A stretch of 14,831 nucleotides of DNA, from assembly GCA_040004415.1 (NCBI GenBank), contig JBDUAY010000105.1, forward strand, positions 1 through 14,831, given 5' to 3'. The notes beneath the pieces were generated by a model. That model searched no databases. It saw nothing but the letters and a program-made list of their open reading frames with translations, and was not told the origin of the DNA. Source of the stretch: JACMLD01 sp040004415 (GTDB lineage: Bacteria > Bacteroidota > Bacteroidia > Chitinophagales > Chitinophagaceae). Made by a program: the position numbers and the translations under genes. This document shows positions 1-7,143 of the stretch, in pieces; within the stretch, counting starts at the first letter, position 1; each line of letters begins with the position of its first letter.

Positions 1-41
1 AATTATTTTGGTGGTTATAAATCATGAAATCATAAAAAGTA

Positions 42-69
42 AAAGGGCCAGTATTACTACTGGCCCTTT
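42..69. terminator. Terminator-like hairpin closing an upstream gene
   Basis: A perfect 12-bp stem, AAAGGGCCAGTA at 42-53 with its complement at 58-69, encloses a 4-base loop. On the - strand the stem is followed by a T-rich run; on the + strand the T run is short and broken. It could therefore end transcripts from either side. No coding sequence belonging to it lies inside the window, so it most likely marks the end of a gene to the left, or the boundary that insulates the first SusC locus. Confidence 0.6.
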
Positions 70-325
70 ACTTACTAACCCATTAAATTCTTGCACTAAA
101 TTACAAATATGCGTCACACTACAAAATTATTTTTTTGGCCTGTGAATAACTTTTCGGTTGTCCATTATTTTATTAATTTAATATTTACAACAATGTAAAT
201 AATTAATAATCAATTATTTATGACGAAATTTTTGTCCGGGACTCTAACAGGTAAAAAAGCTTAATAATTAAATGCAACTTGCTGAAAATCTGGCTTATGT
301 CAACTAAAAATTAAAATATTTTGCA

Positions 326-349
326 GCCGTATTATTTTAAAATGACGGC
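326..349. repeat. Imperfect inverted repeat upstream of susC-like gene 1
   Basis: GCCGT at 326-330 pairs with ACGGC at 345-349. The interior contains the self-complementary ATTTTAAAAT (334-343), so the whole can fold as one stem with a two-base bulge. No T run follows on the + strand, so it is not a standard terminator. It may be a protein-binding site or chance structure in AT-rich DNA. Confidence 0.3.
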
Positions 350-473
350 GAAAATAAATTGCTGCCGCCATTAAAAACAAGAAATGCAAATTATGCATTA
401 TAATTAATAATATATAACTTAAATACCAGAATAGGCTACATTCACCTCGCAATTTTAGCTTTTTTACATATAT

Positions 474-481
474 TACATTTG
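474..481 (+). promoter_or_regulatory. Candidate Bacteroidota -7 promoter element
   Basis: TACATTTG matches the known Bacteroidota -7 consensus TAnnTTTG at every fixed base. A proper -33 TTG is not present 19-20 bases upstream; only a T-rich stretch lies there. If used, transcription would start near 487-489, giving a leader of about 150 bases before the SusC-like gene at 641. This is one match to a short motif in AT-rich DNA, so it is tentative. Confidence 0.3.
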
Positions 482-489
482 CTTTAATG

Positions 490-507
490 TGATGTATGAT
501 AACATCA
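490..507. promoter_or_regulatory. Inverted repeat TGATGT-N6-ACATCA, possible operator
   Basis: Two perfect 6-base half-sites are separated by six bases. The repeat sits 8 bases downstream of the candidate -7 element, i.e. at or just after the inferred transcription start. That placement and the 18-bp two-fold symmetry suit a dimeric repressor, or a hairpin at the 5' end of the transcript. No regulator gene is present in the window to pair with it. Confidence 0.35.
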
Positions 508-640
508 GATTTCACAAATTGCTAATCCTTTTTATTCTGATAAACCTTAACCCCCGATTGCCTGCCACCTGCAATTTCTTTTTGCCGTTCATCCGTTTTA
601 ACTTATTTTTAATAACTTCTTTTTAATAAAACCAAACAAC

Positions 641-3600
641 ATGAGAAAACTACTAAGCTGCTTAGTGGGACTGGCTTTTCTGTGCCATACAGCCGTCTCA
701 CAAACTGTCGATGTTTCCGGAAAAGTTTCGGACGACAAGGGGAATCCAATTGGAGGGGCTTCCATCCAGGAGAAAAATTCAAAAAAAGGAACTACTTCAG
801 ATGCCAGCGGTTTTTTTAAATTAACTACCAAACCGGGCACCACGCTGATTATTACAAGCATTGGTTTTGAAAAACAACAGGTAACCGCCAGCTCCGGTGC
901 ACTTACCATTGTATTACCAGCTTCCAACACTGCATTGAGCGAAGTTGTTGTTACTGCGCTGGGTGTTAAACGTGAGAAGAAGGCACTTGGTTACGCGGTT
1001 AGTACAGTAAGTAAAAAAGATCTTGAATTAAGGCCAGAAGCTGATTTAGGAAGAATTTTAAATGGCAAGGCGCCCGGCCTGAATGTTTTAAGCACCAGCG
1101 GTCTTAGCGGTAGCGGAACAAACATCAATATCAGGGGCATCAGCACTATTACAGGTTCCTCTTCACCATTGTTTGTAGTTGATGGTGTTCCTTTTAATAG
1201 TAACACCAATTCGCAATCAGATTTTACCTACGGAACACAGACATCCAGCAGATCGCTTGATCTTGATCCGAATAACATAGAAAACGTAAGTATTCTTAAA
1301 GGATTAAGCGCTGTAACACTTTACGGAGAAGCTGGCAGAAACGGGGTTATATTGATTACAACTAAGAATGGCTCTACACAAACGAGCAAAAAGAAAACAG
1401 AGATTTCTGTTTCACAATCCGTTTTTGAAACAAAAGCAATTTTACCTGAATACAATACTTCATATGGTGGTGGTTTTGACCTCAGCCTTGGACTTCTTTT
1501 CTTTAGTAACTGGGGAGCTAAATTTACCGATCCTCCCACACAGGTAACGCACCCGTATGATAAAGCAGCTTTAAATGCCGACTTTCCTCAATACAAAGGT
1601 GTGCCATACGAATACAAATATTACAACAGCGTACCGAGATTTTTCCAAACAGGTACAACCAGTACTACTGCTGTAAATCTTGGCGGTTCATCCGGAACTG
1701 TAAATTATAATATGAATTACAGCCATACAGACGATAAAGGTTATTTGCCCGGTAACAGCCTGCTAAAAAATAATTTTGGCGTAGGCGGTACAGCTAAATT
1801 ATCGAACAGGTTTACCATCAGCGGTACCATGAACTATGTAGGCACTAATGTTAAATCTCCACCAACCAGCAACAGTTACGGAAACAATCCCATTAATACA
1901 TCTGTTTTTGGTAACGTATTGTATACCCCAACTGCGGTAGATCTTATGGGCCTCCCTTATGAAAAACCTTCTGATCACTCACAGGTATATTACCGTAATG
2001 ACAATGGTATTCAAAACCCGCGCTGGACACTTTACAACGCTTTTACAGTAGATAAAGTAAACCGGGTTTACGGCCAGATGAGCACTAAATATGATATTGC
2101 AAAAGGACTCGGTCTTTCTTATCGTATCGGATATGACAACTACACCGAGTACCAGGAATATTCTCAAAATAAAGGCGGCGTTGCTACGCCAACCGGTATT
2201 TTAAGAACTTCCACCGGAACAAGTACAATATGGGATCATACGCTTTTGTTAAGCTATAACCACCCGTTGAGCAGCAATTTCAGTATTAGTGCAGATGCAG
2301 GTGTAAATGCAAGAAAAGATATTTACGACCAAACCGGTATGACCAGTTCACAACAACTTGTATTTGGTTTAATGAATCACGCAAACTTTATTAACCACAC
2401 CACTACCAGTGAAAACGGAACTTCTCTTGTGTATTCTACAGAGACATTGAGCTTAGGTGCCTTTGGAACGGGTACACTGGCTTATAAAGACTATGCTTTC
2501 TTTACTGCCGGCGGGCGGAACAGCTGGAAGTCTACCGTAGAAGCAAACAACAGGAGCATATTTTATCCAAACGCTGCATTGTCTTTTATTCCTACTTCGG
2601 CAATACCGGCACTTCAGAACAATAAAAACATTAATTATTTGAAATTGAGAATTGGTTATTCTACCAGTGCCAATTTTCCGCCTCCGTACGCAACAAGAAC
2701 TTCTTTGTTTATAGCTTCCAGAGCTTTTGTAAGCTCAACAGGGAATTCTGTAAATGTAAATTCTATTCCCAACCTGCTTCCCAATTCAGACTTAAAACCT
2801 GAGTTGTTAAAAGAAACAGAAGCCGGTATAGAAGGTAAATTTTTTGGCAACAAATTGTCGCTCGATTTAACCATGTACAAAAGAGTTGCAAGCGACCAGA
2901 TCTTAAGAAGGGACCTTGACCCCAGTACAGGTTATACAGCACAGCAGATAAACGCAGGTACTGTTACCAATAAGGGTATTGAAATTCAGTTAGGCGTTAC
3001 TGTATTTGAAAATAAAAACTGGAGATGGCAGGTTGACGGATTATATACGCTGAACAAAAGCATGGTGTCTGACATCCCATCTTACCTTCCCCAGGTTAAC
3101 ACAGCAGGTTATTCCAATGAAGGAACCTTTGCCAAGAATGGATATGCCCTTGGTGTTATCATGGCAAATTACTTCCAGAAAGACCCTAAAACAGGACAAC
3201 GTTTAGTAGGTACAGATGGTAATTATATCAATTCAAATGATATCGGTGTTATCGGAGACCCCAATCCATTATATAAACTAACGGGTATCAGTAACCTTAG
3301 TTACAAATCTTTTAGTTTCAGAATGCAATGGGATTATACGCAGGGTGGAGATATGTTTTCGGGTACCGCCGGCGCTTTGTTAGGCCGTGGTGTTACAAAA
3401 GATACACAGTTCGACAGGGCTGCTTCTTACATATTACCGGGTGTACTTGAAAACGGACAGCAAAATAATATTCAGATATCTTCTTCACAGGCATATTACG
3501 GCAACAGTATTACGAATGGTGCAGCAGATGAATCAGCCATTTTTGATGCAACCTGCATCAGGCTGAGGGAAGCTTCGTTATCATATAGCATTCCCGCAAA

Positions 3601-3802
3601 ATTATTGTCTAAAATGCCGTTTGGTTCTATATCACTTAGTCTTTCAGGAACGAATCTTTGGTACTATGCCCCTAATTTTCCAAAGTACATTCATTTTGAT
3701 CCCGAAGCATCAGGATTGGGTGTAAGCAATGGCAGGGGACTTGAGTTTCTTTCAGGTCCTTCAGCACGCCGCATGGGTGCAAGCATCAGGGTAACTTTCT
3801 AA
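641..3802 (+). CDS. SusC/RagA-family TonB-linked outer membrane transporter (pair 1)
   Basis: This is the outer-membrane barrel of a SusCD uptake complex, which imports a substrate captured by the partner SusD using energy from TonB-ExbBD. The 1053-residue protein starts with a signal peptide (cleavage likely after Ser20, before Gln21). A carboxypeptidase-D regulatory-like beta domain follows at about 22-93, then the SusC signature SEVVVTALG at 100-108, which acts as the TonB-box region. The plug domain (about 110-245) includes ILNGKAPGLNV, NINIRGISTITG and FVVDGVPF. The rest is the barrel, ending in a C-terminal Phe (VTF) as usual for BAM-assembled proteins. There is no STN domain, so it should not signal directly to an anti-sigma factor. 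The SusD partner starts 19 bases downstream. ATG at 641 gives the complete signal peptide. Substrate unknown. Confidence 0.95.
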   Translation: MRKLLSCLVGLAFLCHTAVSQTVDVSGKVSDDKGNPIGGASIQEKNSKKGTTSDASGFFKLTTKPGTTLIITSIGFEKQQVTASSGALTIVLPASNTALSEVVVTALGVKREKKALGYAVSTVSKKDLELRPEADLGRILNGKAPGLNVLSTSGLSGSGTNINIRGISTITGSSSPLFVVDGVPFNSNTNSQSDFTYGTQTSSRSLDLDPNNIENVSILKGLSAVTLYGEAGRNGVILITTKNGSTQTSKKKTEISVSQSVFETKAILPEYNTSYGGGFDLSLGLLFFSNWGAKFTDPPTQVTHPYDKAALNADFPQYKGVPYEYKYYNSVPRFFQTGTTSTTAVNLGGSSGTVNYNMNYSHTDDKGYLPGNSLLKNNFGVGGTAKLSNRFTISGTMNYVGTNVKSPPTSNSYGNNPINTSVFGNVLYTPTAVDLMGLPYEKPSDHSQVYYRNDNGIQNPRWTLYNAFTVDKVNRVYGQMSTKYDIAKGLGLSYRIGYDNYTEYQEYSQNKGGVATPTGILRTSTGTSTIWDHTLLLSYNHPLSSNFSISADAGVNARKDIYDQTGMTSSQQLVFGLMNHANFINHTTTSENGTSLVYSTETLSLGAFGTGTLAYKDYAFFTAGGRNSWKSTVEANNRSIFYPNAALSFIPTSAIPALQNNKNINYLKLRIGYSTSANFPPPYATRTSLFIASRAFVSSTGNSVNVNSIPNLLPNSDLKPELLKETEAGIEGKFFGNKLSLDLTMYKRVASDQILRRDLDPSTGYTAQQINAGTVTNKGIEIQLGVTVFENKNWRWQVDGLYTLNKSMVSDIPSYLPQVNTAGYSNEGTFAKNGYALGVIMANYFQKDPKTGQRLVGTDGNYINSNDIGVIGDPNPLYKLTGISNLSYKSFSFRMQWDYTQGGDMFSGTAGALLGRGVTKDTQFDRAASYILPGVLENGQQNNIQISSSQAYYGNSITNGAADESAIFDATCIRLREASLSYSIPAKLLSKMPFGSISLSLSGTNLWYYAPNFPKYIHFDPEASGLGVSNGRGLEFLSGPSARRMGASIRVTF

Positions 3803-3821
3803 AATCTAAAAAAAACGAATT

Positions 3822-5531
3822 ATGAACTATAGAAAAATATTAACGGGAATACTTGGAATACTGCTGCTGGCAGGCTCCCTTTCCTGTAAAAAGACATTTG
3901 ATAAATTATTGACGAATCCTAATTTTCCAAGTCCTTCTACTGCGGACGTGGATTTATACCTGAATGAAGTGCAGCTCGATTTTATTAGTTTTTGGGCAAC
4001 TACAGGCGACTATGGCGCACAATTAAGCCGCCAGCAACACTGGACAGGCCCTTTTTACAGAAACGGTTACACACCGGCCAGTTTTGACGGTCAGTGGACC
4101 ACCGCCTATACAGGTGTATTCACCAATACCAATGCGTTGATACCATTAGCACAGTCGCAAAGGAAATATTTTCAGTCTGGAGTAGCGAGGGTGCTGAAAG
4201 CGTTTACGCTGGGTACATTAGTAGATAATTTTGGTGATATTCCCTATACTGAAGCGAACCTGGGTAATGAAAATACCGTTCCTAAAGTTGATGCTGGAGC
4301 AACCACGTATGCTGCTGTACAAACTTTACTGGACAGTGCCATTTCCGATTTTGGCAAAACGGGCGCAGCTACTTTTACTGGAACAGATTTATACTATGGG
4401 GGAAATAAGGCCAATTGGTTAGCACTGGCTAAAACATTAAAGCTTAAATTCTATATGCAGTCACGTTTGGTTGACAATACAGCTGCTGCAAAAATTCAGG
4501 CATTAATAACTGAAAATGCCCTAATTAATTCTGCTGCGCAGGATTTTACCTTCAGGTACGGAACGTCCGTTACTTCGCCCGACAGCAGACATCCCCATTA
4601 TGCAACAGATTACACGAACACCGGTAATGGCGAATATCTTTCAAACTACTATATGTGGCTGATTGGATCGCAGAAGTATGGTGGCGCTATAAATAATACA
4701 ACCGGTGATCCGCGGTTACGTTATTATTTTTACAGGCAGGTAGGTAATTATTCGTGGGCAACTGCTTCTACTGCTCCCTGCTTTGCAAAATCACAGGCAG
4801 GAATTTATCCATCCTGGTATCCAAGTGTTCCTGACAAGACACCTTTCTGTACAGTGGGTAAGGGTTACCACGGCAGAGATCACGGTGACAATAGTGGTGC
4901 GCCCCCTGATGGAAGCTATATAACTGCCTGGGGTGTTTACCCGGCAGGCGGACAGTTTGATGCTGACCAATTTAAGCCTGTTTCTTTAGGGCTGGGTGGC
5001 CAGGGTGCAGGTATTGCTCCTATTTGGTTGTCTTCCTTTACATCTTTCCTGGAAGCAGAAGCGGTACTCAGTTTAGGTGTTACCGCACCCGGAGGAACAG
5101 CAAAAACACTGTTTACATCAGGCATTTCTGCCTCAATTGATAAGGTACTTGCGTTTCCTGCAACGGTGAACGTAACACCTCCCGCTTCTTTTGTACCATC
5201 GGCAGCGCAGAAAACAAATTATCTCACCCTTGTTTCAAACAATTATGATACAGCAACAACTAACGACGGACGTTTGAATATGGTGATGTCTGAATATTTT
5301 ATAGCATTATGGGGCAATGGAGTGGAGTCTTATAATAATCTGAGAAGAACTGCCAAACCAGCCAATATACAATTGGCAGTGGCGGTGCCAAATCCGGGTT
5401 TCTTTATGTATTCATACTTTTATCCGTCTGTTTTTGTAAACAGGAACTCTAATGCACCAGCTCAAAAAGATCCGGGCAATGCGGTTCAGAAAGTATTCTG
5501 GGACAACACATCAAATACTGCTGTTAAATAA
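3822..5531 (+). CDS. SusD/RagB-family (SusD-like_2) substrate-binding lipoprotein (pair 1)
   Basis: This is the surface lipoprotein lid of the SusC transporter encoded just upstream; it binds the substrate and closes over the barrel. It is 569 residues, on the long side for the family. A lipoprotein signal peptide ends in the lipobox SLSC with the lipidated Cys at residue 22, followed by KKT. The N-P-N motif (about 32-34) and the block TLGTLVDNFGDIPYTEA (129-145) are typical of the SusD-like_2 branch (annotated as nutrient-binding outer membrane lipoprotein). Near the C-terminus are an LRRT motif and a VFWDN ending also seen in the second SusD of this window. The start is preceded by an A-rich leader ending ATT, without a Shine-Dalgarno sequence. 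Co-transcription with both neighbours is very likely (gaps of 19 bases on each side). The substrate cannot be told from sequence. Confidence 0.93.
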   Translation: MNYRKILTGILGILLLAGSLSCKKTFDKLLTNPNFPSPSTADVDLYLNEVQLDFISFWATTGDYGAQLSRQQHWTGPFYRNGYTPASFDGQWTTAYTGVFTNTNALIPLAQSQRKYFQSGVARVLKAFTLGTLVDNFGDIPYTEANLGNENTVPKVDAGATTYAAVQTLLDSAISDFGKTGAATFTGTDLYYGGNKANWLALAKTLKLKFYMQSRLVDNTAAAKIQALITENALINSAAQDFTFRYGTSVTSPDSRHPHYATDYTNTGNGEYLSNYYMWLIGSQKYGGAINNTTGDPRLRYYFYRQVGNYSWATASTAPCFAKSQAGIYPSWYPSVPDKTPFCTVGKGYHGRDHGDNSGAPPDGSYITAWGVYPAGGQFDADQFKPVSLGLGGQGAGIAPIWLSSFTSFLEAEAVLSLGVTAPGGTAKTLFTSGISASIDKVLAFPATVNVTPPASFVPSAAQKTNYLTLVSNNYDTATTNDGRLNMVMSEYFIALWGNGVESYNNLRRTAKPANIQLAVAVPNPGFFMYSYFYPSVFVNRNSNAPAQKDPGNAVQKVFWDNTSNTAVK

Positions 5532-5550
5532 TTTAAACAAAAAAGAAATT

Positions 5551-6453
5551 ATGAAGAAACTACTCATTATAATTATCGCGGTCTGCGCTGCATTTGCTGC
5601 GCTTGATTCCTGCAAAAAAACAGGTGGTAATATCAATCCATTAACGGATATTACAAATTTTACCGTAGGCAGCTATTTGGTTCAGGATAGCTCTATCAGT
5701 GCCAACCTAATCACCTCAAGTGCTACTTCCAAAGTAGGAATTGTAGTGCATCAATATCCGCTCGGTGAAACGGTAGACCATATTCTTTTATTTGCAGAGC
5801 TGGGTACATCAGCTGATACCACCACATGGCATCTTGTAAAATCAATTCCGTTTACTGCTGGCAGTAAAGTGGCTTTGAGTGTAACACCTGCTGAGTTAGG
5901 AACAGCATTTGGTGTAAATGCGTCCACTTTTATACCTGGCTCACTATTTACATTTTTTCCACGGGCTGTTACCAAAAGCGGGAAAACGTATGATATTAAC
6001 AATGCGGGTGATAACGGTGGTGGCGGCTTAATAACCGGGCCTGCCTATGGTTCTGCATTTTCTTTTACGGCGTATATAGTTTGTCCTTTCACTGGAGGAA
6101 TGGCAGGTACGTATAAAGTTGTAAAAGATGATTGGGCCGATTGGTCAGCAGGTGATCTTGTAGCGGTTACAGACGGGCCGGGTGCCAACCAGATCAATTT
6201 ATCTGCAGTTTGGCCAAGCCCGGCTTATGGAACTATTAATAAACCACTTATAATAAACGTTGATCCAACTACCGGTGCCGCATCCGGACCAGTAGTTAAC
6301 TTCGGTAATTATTTTGGACCACCAGCATATGTGGCATCAGCTACCGCAATTTCTGGGTATGTATTTTCCTGTACTAAATTTATTACCTTGAATGTCGAAA
6401 TTGCAGATGATGGATCTGATCAGGGCGCTTTCAAATTAGTTCTGCAGAAGTAA
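5551..6453 (+). CDS. Lipoprotein of unknown function, third gene of SusCD locus 1
   Basis: I do not recognise a named family. The 300-residue protein has a lipoprotein signal peptide with lipobox LDSC, Cys21 being the lipidated residue, followed by KKT as in both SusD proteins of the window. This suggests export to the outer membrane and probably to the surface. The mature part reads as two beta-rich, Gly/Ser/Thr/Ala-rich halves, about 36-177 and 183-299. The second half has the aromatic/acidic block KDDWADWSAGD (192-202) and two cysteines (178 and 274) that could form a disulfide. No catalytic motif is visible. By position, 19 bases after susD-like gene 1 and before the terminator, it resembles SusE/SusF-type accessory binding proteins, but this is inferred from place and not from homology. 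I chose ATG 5551 because an upstream in-frame ATG (5452) lies inside the SusD gene and would bury the signal peptide. Confidence 0.85.
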   Translation: MKKLLIIIIAVCAAFAALDSCKKTGGNINPLTDITNFTVGSYLVQDSSISANLITSSATSKVGIVVHQYPLGETVDHILLFAELGTSADTTTWHLVKSIPFTAGSKVALSVTPAELGTAFGVNASTFIPGSLFTFFPRAVTKSGKTYDINNAGDNGGGGLITGPAYGSAFSFTAYIVCPFTGGMAGTYKVVKDDWADWSAGDLVAVTDGPGANQINLSAVWPSPAYGTINKPLIINVDPTTGAASGPVVNFGNYFGPPAYVASATAISGYVFSCTKFITLNVEIADDGSDQGAFKLVLQK

Positions 6454-6473
6454 TTAGTCCTGAGTATAAATAA

Positions 6474-6516
6474 TAAAAGCGGCTGTCTCTTAAAAAGGCA
6501 GCCGCTTTTATTTTTA
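6474..6516 (+). terminator. Intrinsic terminator of SusCD locus 1
   Basis: A 15-bp stem (6474-6488 with 6496-6510, one G-T wobble) has a GC-rich core GCGGCTG/CAGCCGC and a 7-base loop. A T-rich tail follows directly. It begins 20 bases after the lipoprotein stop codon and closes the three-gene unit. The left arm begins with an A run, so it may also work in the other direction. Confidence 0.85.
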
Positions 6517-6520
6517 TTTA

Positions 6521-7143
6521 TACCGAAACACCACATCCCGGATTTTTATATTTTGTTTTGAGTTGCTTTTTGTGTGTAACGCGGATTCAATGCTAATAAA
6601 TAAATATACTTTTCTTTTTTAAACTTAATAATTGATGTAATGGCTACTCCTGGCCAATCATAAACCACGGCGCCTTCTTATAAGTACCAACACGCAAGTA
6701 TCGTTATATTACTTCTGTAAAAGAATTTTAAAAGTGTTGAATATTTTACTCACTCTATTGTTTTCAAGATAAGATGAGCGCTATAGTAAATTCTATACCA
6801 ATTTATTTTTATCGCAGACCGTTTAAAAAATAGCTTATCCTGGATTTCCTATTTTAGATACATTAAAGTAGTTAACACTCCAATAACAAATATTTTAAGC
6901 ACACCGCTTATCTAGTGCATTAAAAAAAAGCAGCTTTTTTAATTTTTATTTTGTCATGCTAATGTGACATTTAAAAAATTAAGATTTTTTTAGCAGTCAC
7001 CCAAAACAACTTACCCCGCAATTACCCTTACCGTTTTTATTGCTGATAAGTCAACACGCATAGGCACTCAATATGCCCGTGCAAATATTATTATGCCCAT
7101 ATATAAAAGACAGATTTTAATTAATGAACCAAAAACATGAATC
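6521..7143. other. AT-rich intergenic region before the second SusC gene
   Basis: About 620 bases hold no convincing gene on either strand and no tRNA. I find no clean match to the TAnnTTTG -7 element. An A/T hairpin at 6924-6940 (seven A/T-rich pairs, loop CAG) and an inverted repeat at 6952-6969 are the only structures noted. The region must contain the promoter of the second SusCD pair unless that pair is read from further left past the strong terminator, which is unlikely. Confidence 0.5.
6952..6969. promoter_or_regulatory. Inverted repeat TGTCA-N8-TGACA, possible operator
   Basis: Two perfect 5-base half-sites are separated by eight bases, about 175 bases upstream of the second SusC start codon. 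It does not fit the CRP pattern TGTGA-N6-TCACA, although the arm sequence is reminiscent. It is an 18-bp symmetric site, the same overall length as the repeat before the first SusC gene but with different half-sites. It may be chance. Confidence 0.25.

Larger units (their letters stand above)
70..640. other. AT-rich non-coding leader region of the first SusC locus
   Basis: About 570 bases carry no convincing gene on either strand. The region is strongly AT-rich. It holds an imperfect inverted repeat at 326-349, a small palindrome at 384-398 (ATGCA, 5 bases, TGCAT), a candidate -7 element at 474-481 and an inverted repeat at 490-507. The stretch 510-640 contains pyrimidine-rich tracts and looks like a 5' leader. 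The length suggests a regulated promoter with a leader of about 150 bases, but this is inferred. Confidence 0.5.

Noticed and set aside
384..398. Palindrome ATGCA-N5-TGCAT
   Set aside because: Short and in AT-rich sequence; expected by chance at this size, and far from the candidate promoter.
300..515. A 71-residue open frame on the - strand in the first leader
   Set aside because: Its composition (hydrophobic and basic, driven by AT-rich DNA) resembles no known protein, it has no supporting start signal, and it overlaps the promoter candidate and inverted repeats.
5452..5550. N-terminal extension of the third-gene lipoprotein from an ATG inside the SusD gene
   Set aside because: It would place 33 basic/polar residues before a perfect lipoprotein signal peptide; ATG 5551 is the sensible start.
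6920..6942. A/T hairpin in the second leader as an intrinsic terminator
   Set aside because: The stem is nearly all A-T with a 3-base loop, so it is weak; no gene ends just before it.
7137..7143. ATG at 7137 as an alternative start for the second SusC gene
   Set aside because: It is out of frame with the SusC coding sequence.
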